64,000 nucleotides of DNA from Branchiostoma belcheri (taxonomy: Eukaryota; Chordata; Leptocardii; Amphioxiformes; Branchiostomatidae). Shown piece by piece: positions 11,801-23,800 of this stretch. How positions within the stretch are numbered: position 1 is the stretch's first letter; every line of letters starts with the position of its first letter. Below the pieces are notes generated by a model. The model ran no database searches and was not told the DNA's origin. It saw only the letters and a list, made by a program, of their open reading frames with translations. The translations under genes were made by a program, and so were the position numbers. The stretch is taken from assembly GCF_001625305.1 (NCBI RefSeq), contig NW_017802647.1, positions 586,043 through 650,042 on the forward strand. The letters are read 5' to 3'.

Positions 11801-14800
11801 CATGTATGTAGTCGAAGTGATGCTTGACATAATCAGATGGCAATTATGCAAATCAGGAGCTAATTTGCATAATTAATGAGGAAATTCTATAAATCTGCTT
11901 TGTTCGATAATAGAACTATTAAACACTTGTGACATCTACTTGAGAACGAGAAAAACATCTGAGGATATAGATTATGTAAATGAGAACCTAATTTGCTATA
12001 ATTAATGGCAAATTCTTATAATTCCATAGTTGTCACTGCTGCACCCAATTTCATACTTGCCACATTTGGAAGTGAAGTGAAGATCAATAAACATAATTTA
12101 TTCAATCATGACCTCATTTGCATAATTTATGAGGAAGTGCTATAATAGCCTTTTTGTTATGATAAGGCTGTCATTGGATGGAGAATATGATCAACTGATA
12201 TAATCCATGCAAATGAGGCTCTTATTTACAAAATAAATGATAAAAATTGTATAATTTGTCACCCGCAAGAGTTAACACCATTTGGCGAAGGTATGAGATC
12301 GTGGAACTCTTGTTGATTAAATGATTCCTAGATGTGATAGCATCTACTGGACTATTTTGAGTTCATGGTATCATGTCAAGGACTTTTGTGTGCTGAGTCC
12401 CAAGCGTCTTTGGAATTTAGAGAGGGAATTTTGATACGTTATTCCACCAATTCTCTGAAGAGTAAGCCACTTCAAGGCAAGGGCGACCTTTGTGGGAGTG
12501 GAATGTGCTGGGGTTCAAGTCAAGACTTGTTGGCAGATTCCTAAATGTACTTACAAAATGTTTTTGGTTACTGTAACGTATACACAGTGATAGCAAGGAT
12601 TGGGCTTATGGCAATCTTGACTTTTCAAAAGGTTATTTGCTACAGCATAAGTGGCCTGGTCCATGATTCTTTTNNNNNNNNNNNNNNNNNNNNNNNNNNN
12701 NNNNNNNNNNNNNNNNNNNNNNNNNNNNNNNNNNNNNNNNNNNNNNNNNNNNNNNNNNNNNNNNNNNNNNNNNNNNNNNNNNNNNNNNNNNNNNNNNNNN
12801 NNNNNNNNNNNNNNNNNNNNNNNNNNNNNNNNNNNNNNNNNNNNNNNNNNNNNNNNNNNNNNNNNNNNNNNNNNNNNNNNNNNNNNNNNNNNNNNNNNNN
12901 NNNNNNNNNNNNNNNNNNNNNNNNNNNNNNNNNNNNNNNNNNNNNNNNNNNNNNNNGTACCCGGTCCGGAACCCGTTATCGAACGCTTCCATGGCTTCCA
13001 TAAAACGATTCGAACGCGTTTCGCCCTACCCGCTTGTGCCCCTTTCGAAAATTCGAATACAGAATCCGGACGTTGGAATTGATGTTGTTGCAGTTTAGGG
13101 TTCAGTGGCACCAACTTTTGGCTCATCTTGCATTGAAAGGCGCGTTTTCTTGGGTGGGTATGATATAAATAAAATCCAACACGGTGTATTCCGCATCGCC
13201 CTCGGTCCCGGCCCTCCCGCGAGTCGGATCGCCCTCCGGCCTGCGGCCGTCGGGCGATCCGACCCGCGGTCGGGCCGATACCTCGGGCGATACGGAATAC
13301 CCCGTGTTGTATTCTATATTTAACGCGGCTGTTTATGCTCTTCGGAAAGAGCATGCAGGCCCCCATGTACGTGGATACATGACATGTGCTTATGGATTGT
13401 TCTTGTGTGGTCCATAGTTAAGCCTTTGGAGAAAACTTCAGTCTCTCTGTGATAAAAAGATATATTCCAAGTATGCTGCCTGGTATACAGCTGTCAGAAC
13501 CTGGGACATGCATCAGAACCATGATCACAGCCTGCGCCACACTGAACAACTTTTATCTCTTGGCCCCTTCCCAAACTCTTAGAACTCCCAGAGAGAATTC
13601 ATTGATTCCAGGTGGAACCATGAAAAAATTAATTTGTCGGAATTTCAGACATTTCTACTGCACATGTATAGGAATTAAGATCCCCAAATGGGAGAGGCAT
13701 TGGTTTTGGTTATTACTTTTTTCTATTTTCATACTTCTCAAGAAATAATGTTTGTATGTTTCTTACTTGTATTTTGGGGTGAACAGGATTGAGAGAAAGG
13801 AATGGATTGTATTGAGACAATCTTTTTTCCCTCCTAGTCCTTGCAATAAAACAGCTCCCTCCAAGTCTTGAAGTGTTGTTGGTGTAAATTATTGACAGAC
13901 TGAGCTCTAGGGAAGCACTAGTCTTTGTTGTTCTTGACTGTTTGGTGAGTGAGTGAGCCAGGGTGTGGGTTGTTAGTCTTGTTACTACGAAAGACCAAAG
14001 GTACAACTTCAACAAGGCTTCATCGGGTGAGTTTTCACCGTTCAAAACCCATTTTCACCCTTCAAAACCCAATTTTCACCCTTCAAAACTCAAATTTTTA
14101 CCCTTCAAAACCCAATTTTCACCCTTCAAAACTCAATTTTTCATCGTTCAAAACTTAATTTTTCACCCTTCAAAACTCAAATTTTCACCCTTCAAAACCC
14201 AATTTTCACCCTTCAAAACTCAAATTTTCATCGTTCAAAATTTAATTTTTCACCCTTCAAAACTAGTTTTCACCGTTCAAAACCCAATTTTCACCCTTCA
14301 AAACTTAATTTTTCATCGTTCAAAATTTAATTTTTCACCCTTCAAAACTCAATTTTTCCACCCTTCAAAACCCAATTTTTCATCGTTCAAAATTTAATTT
14401 TTCACCCTTCAAAACTAGTTTTCACCGTTCAAAACCCAATTTTCACCCTTCAAAACTTAATTTTTCATCGTTCAAAATTTAATTTTTTAACCCTTCAAAA
14501 CTCAATTTTTCACCCTTCAAAACCCAGTTTTCATCGTTCAAAACTTTTTTTCACCCTTCAAAACTCAAATTTTCACCCTTCAAAACTCAAATTTTCACCC
14601 TTCAAAACTCAAATTTTCACCCTTCAAAACCCAATTTTCATCGTTCAAAACTCAAATTTTCACCCTTCAAAACTCAAATTTTCATCGTTCAAAACTTTTT
14701 TTCACCCTTCAAAACTCAAATTTTCATCGTTCATCGACTCGTCCCCAGGATACTATGGTTGGCTCTTCCCAGTATGCTTTGCGCGGAGCACGGTCTCTTT

Positions 14801-17800
14801 TCCAGGGCAGTCAAATACAAACACGAATACGCTGTTATTCGCTGCAGTCCCGCCGTGCCCAGAACGTAATTTTATATTATACCGGACGCTGTGGAAGGAA
14901 AACATTTCCAACACGGTTCCAACCGCACCAAGGCACGATTTTCAACCGGCTGTTTTTGTAAGTTAGAATGGGGAGGGAGGCCGGGGGCGTTTCTAAGTAC
15001 TTAGACTACGTTTCTAAGTACTTAGACTAAGTTAGAGTAGTTTTTTCGTGTTTATAAATTATGTTGTGGACAGAGTCCGACGGACTGTTGTTGGTTTCTT
15101 GTAACCCCAAAACGTACTGCTCCATTGGTTTTGGAGTGGCGGACAGACGTATATTTTCCGACATAAATTCCCAACTATTTTCCACTGACACAGTTTCTCC
15201 AAATTGTTACATAACTGTTTGGCGCGATCACTAGCTAATCTTACCCATTGCATTCTAAAGTTGCAGCTTCTGCTGACCCAAACTTTTTACACTTTTCGTA
15301 GCCCACATTTTGTTGCTTATGCATAGAGCTCATTGTAATTCATTCATTAATGTGCACAGATTGTCTCACCTTTCCTTGGCTTTTCTTATTCATTTCCACC
15401 CTGCTCTTTCTCACTTCTCAAATTGTTGTGAACTACCGGTATCCTACCTTCCCCAAATGTATCATCCTATATGCTGTCTGTTGCATTGTTATGAATATGA
15501 TATGACATGTTTTGCCTTGCGCATAATTAGAATGTGGAGGGGAGTGTTTCTACTTTTACTCTAAGTTTAGTAACGGTTAGGTTTTTTCGTCTGAATTGTT
15601 GTGGTCAAACTGTGAATGGGGCTGCCTCTCCACCGAAAGTTCCCCAGGGCCAAACAGTTATGTAACAATTTGGAGAAACTGTGTCAGTGGAAAATAGTTG
15701 GGAATTTATGTCGGAAAATATACGTCTGTCCGCCACTCAAAACAAATACAAGTAGTTCCAAAACCAATGGAGCAGTAAGTTTTGGGGTTACAACAAACCA
15801 ACAACAGTCCGTCGGACTCTGTCCACAACATAATTTATAAACACGAAAAAACTACTCTAACTTAGTCTAAGTACTTAGAAACGTAGTCTAAGTACTTAGA
15901 AACGCCCCCGGCCCCCCTCCCCATTCTAACTTACAAAAACAGCCGGTTGAAAATCGTGCCTTGGTGCGGTTGGAACCGTGTTGGAAATGTTTTCCTTCCA
16001 CAGCGTCCGGTATAATATAAATTACGTTCTGGGCACGGCGGGACTGCAGCGAATAACAGCGTATTCGTGTTTGTATTTGACTGCCCTGGGAAAGAGACCG
16101 TGCTCCGCGCAAAGCATACTGGGAAGAGCCAACCATAGTATCCTGGGGACGAGTCGATGAACGATGAAAATTTGAGTTTGAAGGGTGAAAAAAAGTTTTG
16201 AACGATGAAAATTTGAGTTTTGAAGGGTGAAAATTTGAGTTTTGAACGATGAAAATTGGGTTTTGAAGGGTGAAAATTTGAGTTTTGAAGGGTGAAAATT
16301 TGAGTTTTGAACGATGAAAATTTGAGTTTTGAAGAGTGAAAAAAAGTTTTGAACGATGAAAATTGGGTTTTGAAGGGTGAAAATTAATTTTGAACGATGA
16401 AAAATTAAGTTTTGAAGGGTGAAAATTGGGTTTTGAACGGTGAAAACTAAGTTTTGAAGGGTGAAAAATTAAGTTTTGAACGATGAAAATTTGAGTTTTG
16501 AACGATGAAAATTTGAGTTTTGAAGGGTGAAAATTGGGTTTTGAAGGGTGAAAATGGGTTTTGAACGGTGAAAACTGACCCGATGAAGCCTTGTTGAAAT
16601 TGTACCTTTGGTCTTTCGTATGTTACAGAGCCACACATGACCTCCCCTGCCCCTGTTGCTAGGGTAAGGAGTTAGCCTCCTTTGCAGGCTTTTCTAGGGG
16701 CGCACATTTTGTTTTCTATGAGTGTGACTGCTTCTTTTGGGAAAGCTAATTGAACCTTGAGGGAGGGCTGTATCAGGGCATAGCTGTATCGGCCAATATC
16801 CCCTGAAAAGAAACCACTACACGTTTTGAAATGACCGCAGGCTGCTAGAAAAGCCTGCACAGGAGGCTAGGAGGGAGTAAGTTTAGGGAACAGCAGGGCT
16901 AAAGTAGAACCATGCCTAATGAGATTATCTCCTGTTGTCACAGTAAATGGATTGTTTTTGTAGCCCAATAGGTTTAATGGATTTGGTGCACAATTATAAC
17001 ATTTCTCATTGGAGGCACATTTTACAAATGAATTAAGTAAGCATTTTAAGTTGCTTTTGATTAGGGTTAAGATTTCTCATACAATCTCAAGCATTTTAGG
17101 TTTGTAAAATAAATGAGGTTGAGGTGGGAAGGTGGTATTGCCAATTCTTTATAACCTCCCGTTTTCTTTTACTTGATTGTTGCATTGAGAAAATGATTAT
17201 AACTTTTACTATCTTGGAGAATGTGCACAGAGGAATCATTTTGCTTGAGTTATGTATGCAATTCTATATAAACGGATAAACTACCCAACTGACGGTTGTA
17301 AGCTTTAGTGTTTTCTATACTAAAATGCAACTTTTTGCTTTGCAGGGATTGACTACAAAACTACAACCATCCTTCTCGATGGGAAGAGAGTCAAGTTGCA
17401 GCTCTGGTAAGAAAGAAATCTTTCGTGTTAATAAGAAATGTGCACCAAGTACTGTATGAAAATTAGATGTACATGTAGGTTACTAGAATCTTGTTGTAAG
17501 CAAGAACTCAGTGAAGCTTCAATGTTTGAAATGTGAATCCATGAGTGAAAATTGGCCCAGGAGAAAAAAAAAATATACATATCTGTATTGATTTCAAAAG
17601 CCCTCATTATAGAAACAAGTAAGATGCAATCAAAATCACGAAACAACAAAATAACAATGTGCCATCCTGCCATAGCTGCCATTATACCCTCACTTTACAT
17701 CATCAATAATACATCCGCAAAAAGTGCCCCTGAATTGCTGCCCTGCAATAGTAGCTTCCAGTCGATTTTAACGTCCCTAATTTATGTGTACTGCAGTGTA

Positions 17801-20800
17801 GGATCCATGGCTATTTCCTATATACAGTTCCTTATCGGCCGTTCGTTGTGGAATAAATCTAGAAAATGGTCCATCCAATTTTGAGCCTCTTCTGAATCAT
17901 GAAAGACCGATACACTCATCTTCTGTGATGTTTAACCCTCTCCCTGTTACCTAACCCTACTACTAATAAAAATTTGGTGCCAAACGACATCCTCAACAGG
18001 CTCAAGGTTAATTTAAGCAAATTTAAGAGGTAATCAAATTTACGTTGACTTAAAAAAATTGGCTTTGATAATTGATCAGAGGTATACTTTAGTAGTTTAC
18101 ATAATTGAGGTTCATACTGTAACACTAGTGTATATATTTCTATATATATGTATTTACATGGATACATTATCAGGTATAATGTACAAGTCTGTATTGCTGC
18201 CTACTGGTATTTCAAACCCACAGGGGCACTCCAAGGACAAGTCAAGGTCACCTTGGCCTTGCCTGCCTGTGCTATAACCACTCATTAAAGAGGAAATCAA
18301 TCAAATTAATCCTGGTCATGGACAATGAGCCATGCCGGGAAGTCATGCCATGAAATAACATTCTCCAGAGAGGCAGGGTTCATGATTATATTCTCTGCGG
18401 AGTATATCTACCTTTTGTTAACATGTGTGTCCATTTGTATGTAACAACATTGTCCATGGAGGCAGGGTTTGTGATTATATCCTCCATGGAGTATATCTAC
18501 CTTTTGTTGATAGGTGTATCTGTTTGCATACATGCTGTGCTTACTGCAATTTCACAGACATAAATCTTCCCTAAGGTTTACTTTAGCTGCAAGTGTAGAA
18601 ACATTCTTCCTTTAGTTGATGTTGTCATTTGATACAGTACTGTCAATACTTATAGGTGTGTTAGTTTCAGGGTACTGTATGCAATTGTATGTAATCTGTA
18701 ATAGCATATACAGACTTGGAAACAAAGACATTCATTTGTTTCAATATTCAAAGAATTTATTTGGATATTCTAAGAAACGAAATACACAGAAATATAGATC
18801 ACTTGTAGGGAACTTAGTTAGCCTGTACAACATCTTGCTGATTGAAAATCACATTTTTAGTTCAGAGAGAAAAAAAAAACAATTGTTTACAATAAACACT
18901 TGTTGTTTCAGGGATGCGTCAGGCCAGGGCAGATTTTGCACCATCTTCAGATCCTACTCAAGAGGAGCACAGGTGAGAGGGAAATAGTTATGTTTAGGAT
19001 AAGAACAGAAAGGCATGAAAGGAGGATGTTATCCAAATGGTCTATTCCTTAGAGATCAGAATAATGAATAGTTTAGTAGATAAGATCTTTTTTACCCAGT
19101 TATTGTGCTGGTGTTTGAAGTAGCAATACTCAAACTGTTGGTAACACAGTTAGGTTTTATACTACCATCAACCATTTTTGATAGCTTTATTTGCAATAAC
19201 ATCTGTACCCCCTCATTACTGTCATGGTACCAGTATATGTGGATTACTACCATCCTTGCAGAGGCACGCCTTCCCTCCCCCATGTACCATTCCACATTGT
19301 AATGACTCTGGGGGGCCGCATCGCACTGAAGTACACCCTCCATTAAGCCACCTGTTCACCCGTGTGTTCATAATGGCCATCGTAAAACCTACACGTACAG
19401 GTAGAATGACACTTGAGCGGTGTTGCTCTGTAATTGCCTTGTTGTCAAGGTTAAGCAAATGGAAGAAGGAAACTGCCGGGAGGGTTTAGGGCTGCGTTAC
19501 CGAGATTCGCCGCTGCCCGGATGAAACGTCTCTGACAGCTTAATTGGACAGCGTCTCGGTGACCTTCGTGACTTGCTATTGAGTCCTGCGCAGTTGTTTT
19601 CCCGGTGTGTTACACAGCAGGACAGGCAGATGGCTCATTTGTAGTCTGTGTGCGTGAGTGTTGGCAGGCCTAAGCTGGGAGTACTGACCGTGGATAGCAG
19701 CTGTACAAGGACAGATAACATACAAACAGCCCAGGCCTGGCAGCGGGGATATAGGCTTAGCGACATTAGAAGTCACCCAGAGTCACCATAACCATAAGTC
19801 TCAAAAGTGTTATGATAATTACCGAGTAGACACAACTTGCAAAACCTTGGTGAAGACAGCATATTTTTCAATATTTGCCTCCTCAGAGGGACCACAAGTA
19901 TAAGTCCATGGTGCATTTTCTAAAAGAAAATTGCTTGATCTAGATGCCAGCCCAAAACCTAGGCATCAAAAGGTTGCATTGTGGTTAAGTTTAGGTTTGT
20001 CACAAACTGTTTGGGCATGAGAAGTACCTGTTTTTCCACCATGCAGATGACTTGTCCAGAATATGAAATAACAGCATTAGTTCAGCACCAGGGACAGGAA
20101 CAACCTTGTACTGACTTTGATACTAGAACTATACAGACAAGATAAATCTGATTTCAAATAAATGATTGTATGTAGCCATTGTTCCAATTGCACTGTAAGA
20201 TGTTGCTAAATGTACATGTATCTATTTAGGGCGCAAAATTGGAGCTGTGCAGGTACTTCTGATGTCTACCTTCACCTAACCTGTACTGGTCCATGTACTG
20301 GGTTATACAAGTAGATGTAAATTTTCATTTGTGCATTGGCAGTTACCACTTACATTTGAATGAAGTGTAAAAGAAATAATGTTCTTTGAACAACTGTTAG
20401 TAGTGTTAGTGCGATCCATACTTCCTAAATTGTAACTGGTGTAGGTAAAATTTGTCAGCTGAAGGTTAATTCAATGTGCACCATTGTGAAGTAAATTTCA
20501 AGCACTGCTATTATTCCTGAAAAGAAAGTAGCAAACCCAGTATGCTGGTGCAGTCTGCCCGTTATACAGTGCTGTTGCCACATGTTTTATGGCTGCGACA
20601 GTGCCCAGTGCCACCTGTAAGTATGGATCTAAAGGCTGGGCAGTATGACAGACAGTCTGACTGCTTTACGAGCAGGGGAAGTGTAGGATTGATGGTTGTG
20701 GGATCAGAGACTCCCGCCGGCTCCATTGTGGGGAAACTGCTTACAGGGTGGATTCTGTGGGTAATGGCCTTGTACTTATGAGTTACCGCTGTGGCACGCA

Positions 20801-23800
20801 AAGAATAGAAGCAGAATAATTCTCACAAGTCACTTAACTTCCAGCTGCAGTGTAGCAAGAAGTTTTTTCATGGTCAAGTGGAATCGCTCTAGCTGCATAA
20901 AATGATAAGGCTAGAAACTAGGATATTGGATCCGTAAATAATTTCATCAGGTTGGTAAACGAATGAGTAGCAAAGTTCTTGGATCACAACCATTTATTTT
21001 TCATGAGCCGACATCATCTTCGTCAGGGCAATTCTGACTGGTTTGCTGTGCACTGACACTAGATGTTACTTGGTGCATGGTGCACTAAAGGTGTTACATG
21101 GTTCACAGTGCACTGTTACTTGGTTCACAGTGCACTATTTGAGCTAGTTTTTACTGTCAACAATGAATTTCCGACACGGATATTGGATATTTTGACATCT
21201 TGTTTCATATTGTTATATACTCAGCCAAATCATCCTAACAAATTACTGGATTTTGCTGGATTGATTAAGACTGTAAAATGTATATAGAAAAGTCACCCTT
21301 CCTGAGTGCTGCCAGATGACATCTCCTGACCTCTATTATGGACCTCCCATTGCATCCCCAGTGATTGTCAATCCATGATGGCCATTGAACATCCCCAGTA
21401 ATACATGCACCCTCACGACAGCACAATTTGGAACACGTCCAAGAGTTGATCAACGACAAAATCTGTTCAAAAACATATCACCACCCATCAACTTCAATCA
21501 GTTAAACTACATGTAAAAACCCAAACTGTTTTAGCTTGATAGACAATCCCAGTCTAAAGAGCATATATAGTCAGTAAGTAAGGGGAACCTTTCTGAAAAT
21601 TAATTGGCCAGTAGGAGAACAGAAATGGTTTTCCCCTAGAGAAATTTTATGTTTTCTGGCTAACCTTTGAAGCTGGGACAAACCTCGTAGCTTCCTGTAG
21701 TCTATCAGCTAAGCTTTTGACTCAACAATGTTACATTATGTCCTTGGGTGTGTTGTCCTTTGAGATCTCATCATGAAGAAAGTCATTGACATGACTACTA
21801 GCAAAATTCAATCTGGTGGATCTGTGAAGCATCTCCAAATTTTCCCCACCATGCACAACATGAATAGGAATGCTTCCAATGTTTGAGCAGATTCAGTCAG
21901 GAGCCCTTCTGCCCAAAGGCATCAGCAGCAATGTTCACAATGTCATGTGTTTTTAGGAGATTGAAACATACATGTAGACTGAAGAGTGGCAAGGGCAGCT
22001 GGCAATTTCAAAGGAGGGTGGAAAAATCCACTCAAGGCGAGTCAAGTGTAATTGATATCACTTGGCAGAAGCAAGCAATTTGTCCGTGAACTTCATGCTA
22101 TTACATGTAAAGATCGCCTGCAGGCAATGATATTTGAGAGCAATGGTGCACAACATTGGAGAGGATTGATTTTCTTGAGCAGCTAGGACAGATAGCCTCA
22201 AGTGTGAGGTGGATTTCAGGGGTTCTTAAAGGCATATAATGCAGTTTTAGGGCTTGGAAACCTGATTTTTCAACGTCAATATTCTAGTCACTTATCTACA
22301 TACTGAGTTGAAACCACACTATCCCAATGTATATTGACCCTCATGGAGCAAAAAGACCCAAAATTCTGACAGAAAATGGTTACTGGAAGGGAGCCAGGCT
22401 GATTTTTAGGGTACCACCCATAAGAAAGGACTCATCTTGGGGCTTGTTTCTGCAGTTTTAAATACGCTTAAGTATGAAATACTGATTGAAATGTGCTAAT
22501 GGGAAGTAGTATGTGTCAACATCATAAAGATTGCCAGATTCAAAATATTTCCAGTTTTGCTGCTCTGAAATCGCATTGGCCCCTGATACATGGAGCACAC
22601 CAATGTTCTAAGGGTCTCCTTGTAAGATAATGTAAAACAACACTAATGTTTGAGTAACATATACAGGATACAGATGTACAAAATGATTGTAACTTGAGCG
22701 TTAGCCATGTGCCTGCCAAGCAAATGTGTTACACAGAATTGCAAGTGGATCAAAAGATAAATGTAAACACAGTGTTATGCGTACACTCGTATTTACATAG
22801 CAACCCGGGAACTGGGATATAAGCACTATAAAATGCATTAGGCCTGAGAAGGCAAACTCCTTGATTTATTTCAGCTGGCAGGTACAGTAAAAATAATCCT
22901 GTCCATAAAGATGTAGAGCTTTATTCAGTCTACTTAACTGCCAGTAACCTTTTTTTATTGTATATTGAAGTTTTATGTGGGGGTTAAAATAAAGCAGCTT
23001 TCAGTTCAAGCTGAGTTGGGTTTTGCTTTGAGTTGCAGCAAAAATACCACAAGGAAAAATAATAGACAAAGAAAATGAAGTATCAAATGTGTTAAAATTT
23101 CATGTTTCAGATATGATACATTGTTTTGCCTGTAGCAAATCCAACATCGTACAATCACACAACATGCATTACCATTACCATAAAGATTACCAGTGATTGC
23201 CGTACATTACCAAGTGCTTTACTTCCATTGAATTCTACTGTATTTTGTAGTCTTTGAAAAGTCACAAGAATGCCAATGTTTATGTGGTAATTTCAAGCCA
23301 ATAATCACGATGCAATGCCTTTTCTTGTGTTCCAGGGTATCCTGGTGGTGTATGACATCACCAATAAATGGTCATTTGACGGCATTGACAGATGGTTGAA
23401 GGAAGTAGAGGAGGTAAGTGTGCTACTCTGTCTGTTGTCAACATCTGGCTAATGGTAATGGATGGGTACAAAGTGTTAACTTTGCATAAAACAGATGAAG
23501 CACCTGTTGACATGGTTATCCAGATCCTAAAGAATGTACCAGTAGCCAAGAACCTGGTCCCTTCTTTATTGGTAAAGTCTATACAGTCTATTAACTGGTA
23601 GTATTAGACCACCTAGCATTTTTTACGTGAAGTGCAGTCTCAGGATGTTTTCAGCTCTTACAATGTCAAGACACTTTGTTTATTACAATTTTCTAACACA
23701 TTGCAGTTTGGTTATCTTGACTACTGCAGCAAGATTTCTGATTGAGCCACTGCCTTTGTTTCTATCCCAGCATGCACCAGGAGTACCCAAGATCCTCGTG

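Larger units (their letters stand above)
13986..16620. mobile_element. 2.6 kb foldback transposon with tandem-repeat arms, exact ends
   Basis: The first bases TACGAAAGACCAAAGGTACA reappear inverted at 16601-16620, and TGTTAC flanks the element directly on both sides (13980-13985 and 16621-16626). Left arm 13986-15223 and right arm about 15649-16620 are inverted copies of each other. Each has, from the end inward: a roughly 45 bp terminus, a tandem-repeat tract, a GACTCGTCCCCAGGATACTA segment with about 490 bp of unique sequence, two 14 bp palindromes, and an inner segment ending near AACTGTTTGG. The loop 15224-15648 is single copy and codes for nothing I recognise. Arms differ in length mainly because the tandem tract is longer on the left. 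It sits in RAB40 intron 1 and lacks a transposase, so any movement would need one from elsewhere. Confidence 0.88.

Noticed and set aside
12551-13366. 271-codon minus-strand frame across the N run
   Set aside because: More than a third is N and the rest lies in a GC-rich hairpin repeat; no domain seen.
13963-14397. 144-codon frame with repeating FHPSK motifs
   Set aside because: Tandem repeats in the foldback arm; the inverted arm gives the same peptides on the other strand.
14755-16136. [15 protein letters not shown] frames on both strands
   Set aside because: The same DNA read in the two inverted arms; no homology recognised and no codon bias.
13986-16620. CRISPR array
   Set aside because: Short repeats with short variable spacers, but units abut with 4-6 bp spacers, lie in inverted arms, and the context is an animal intron.
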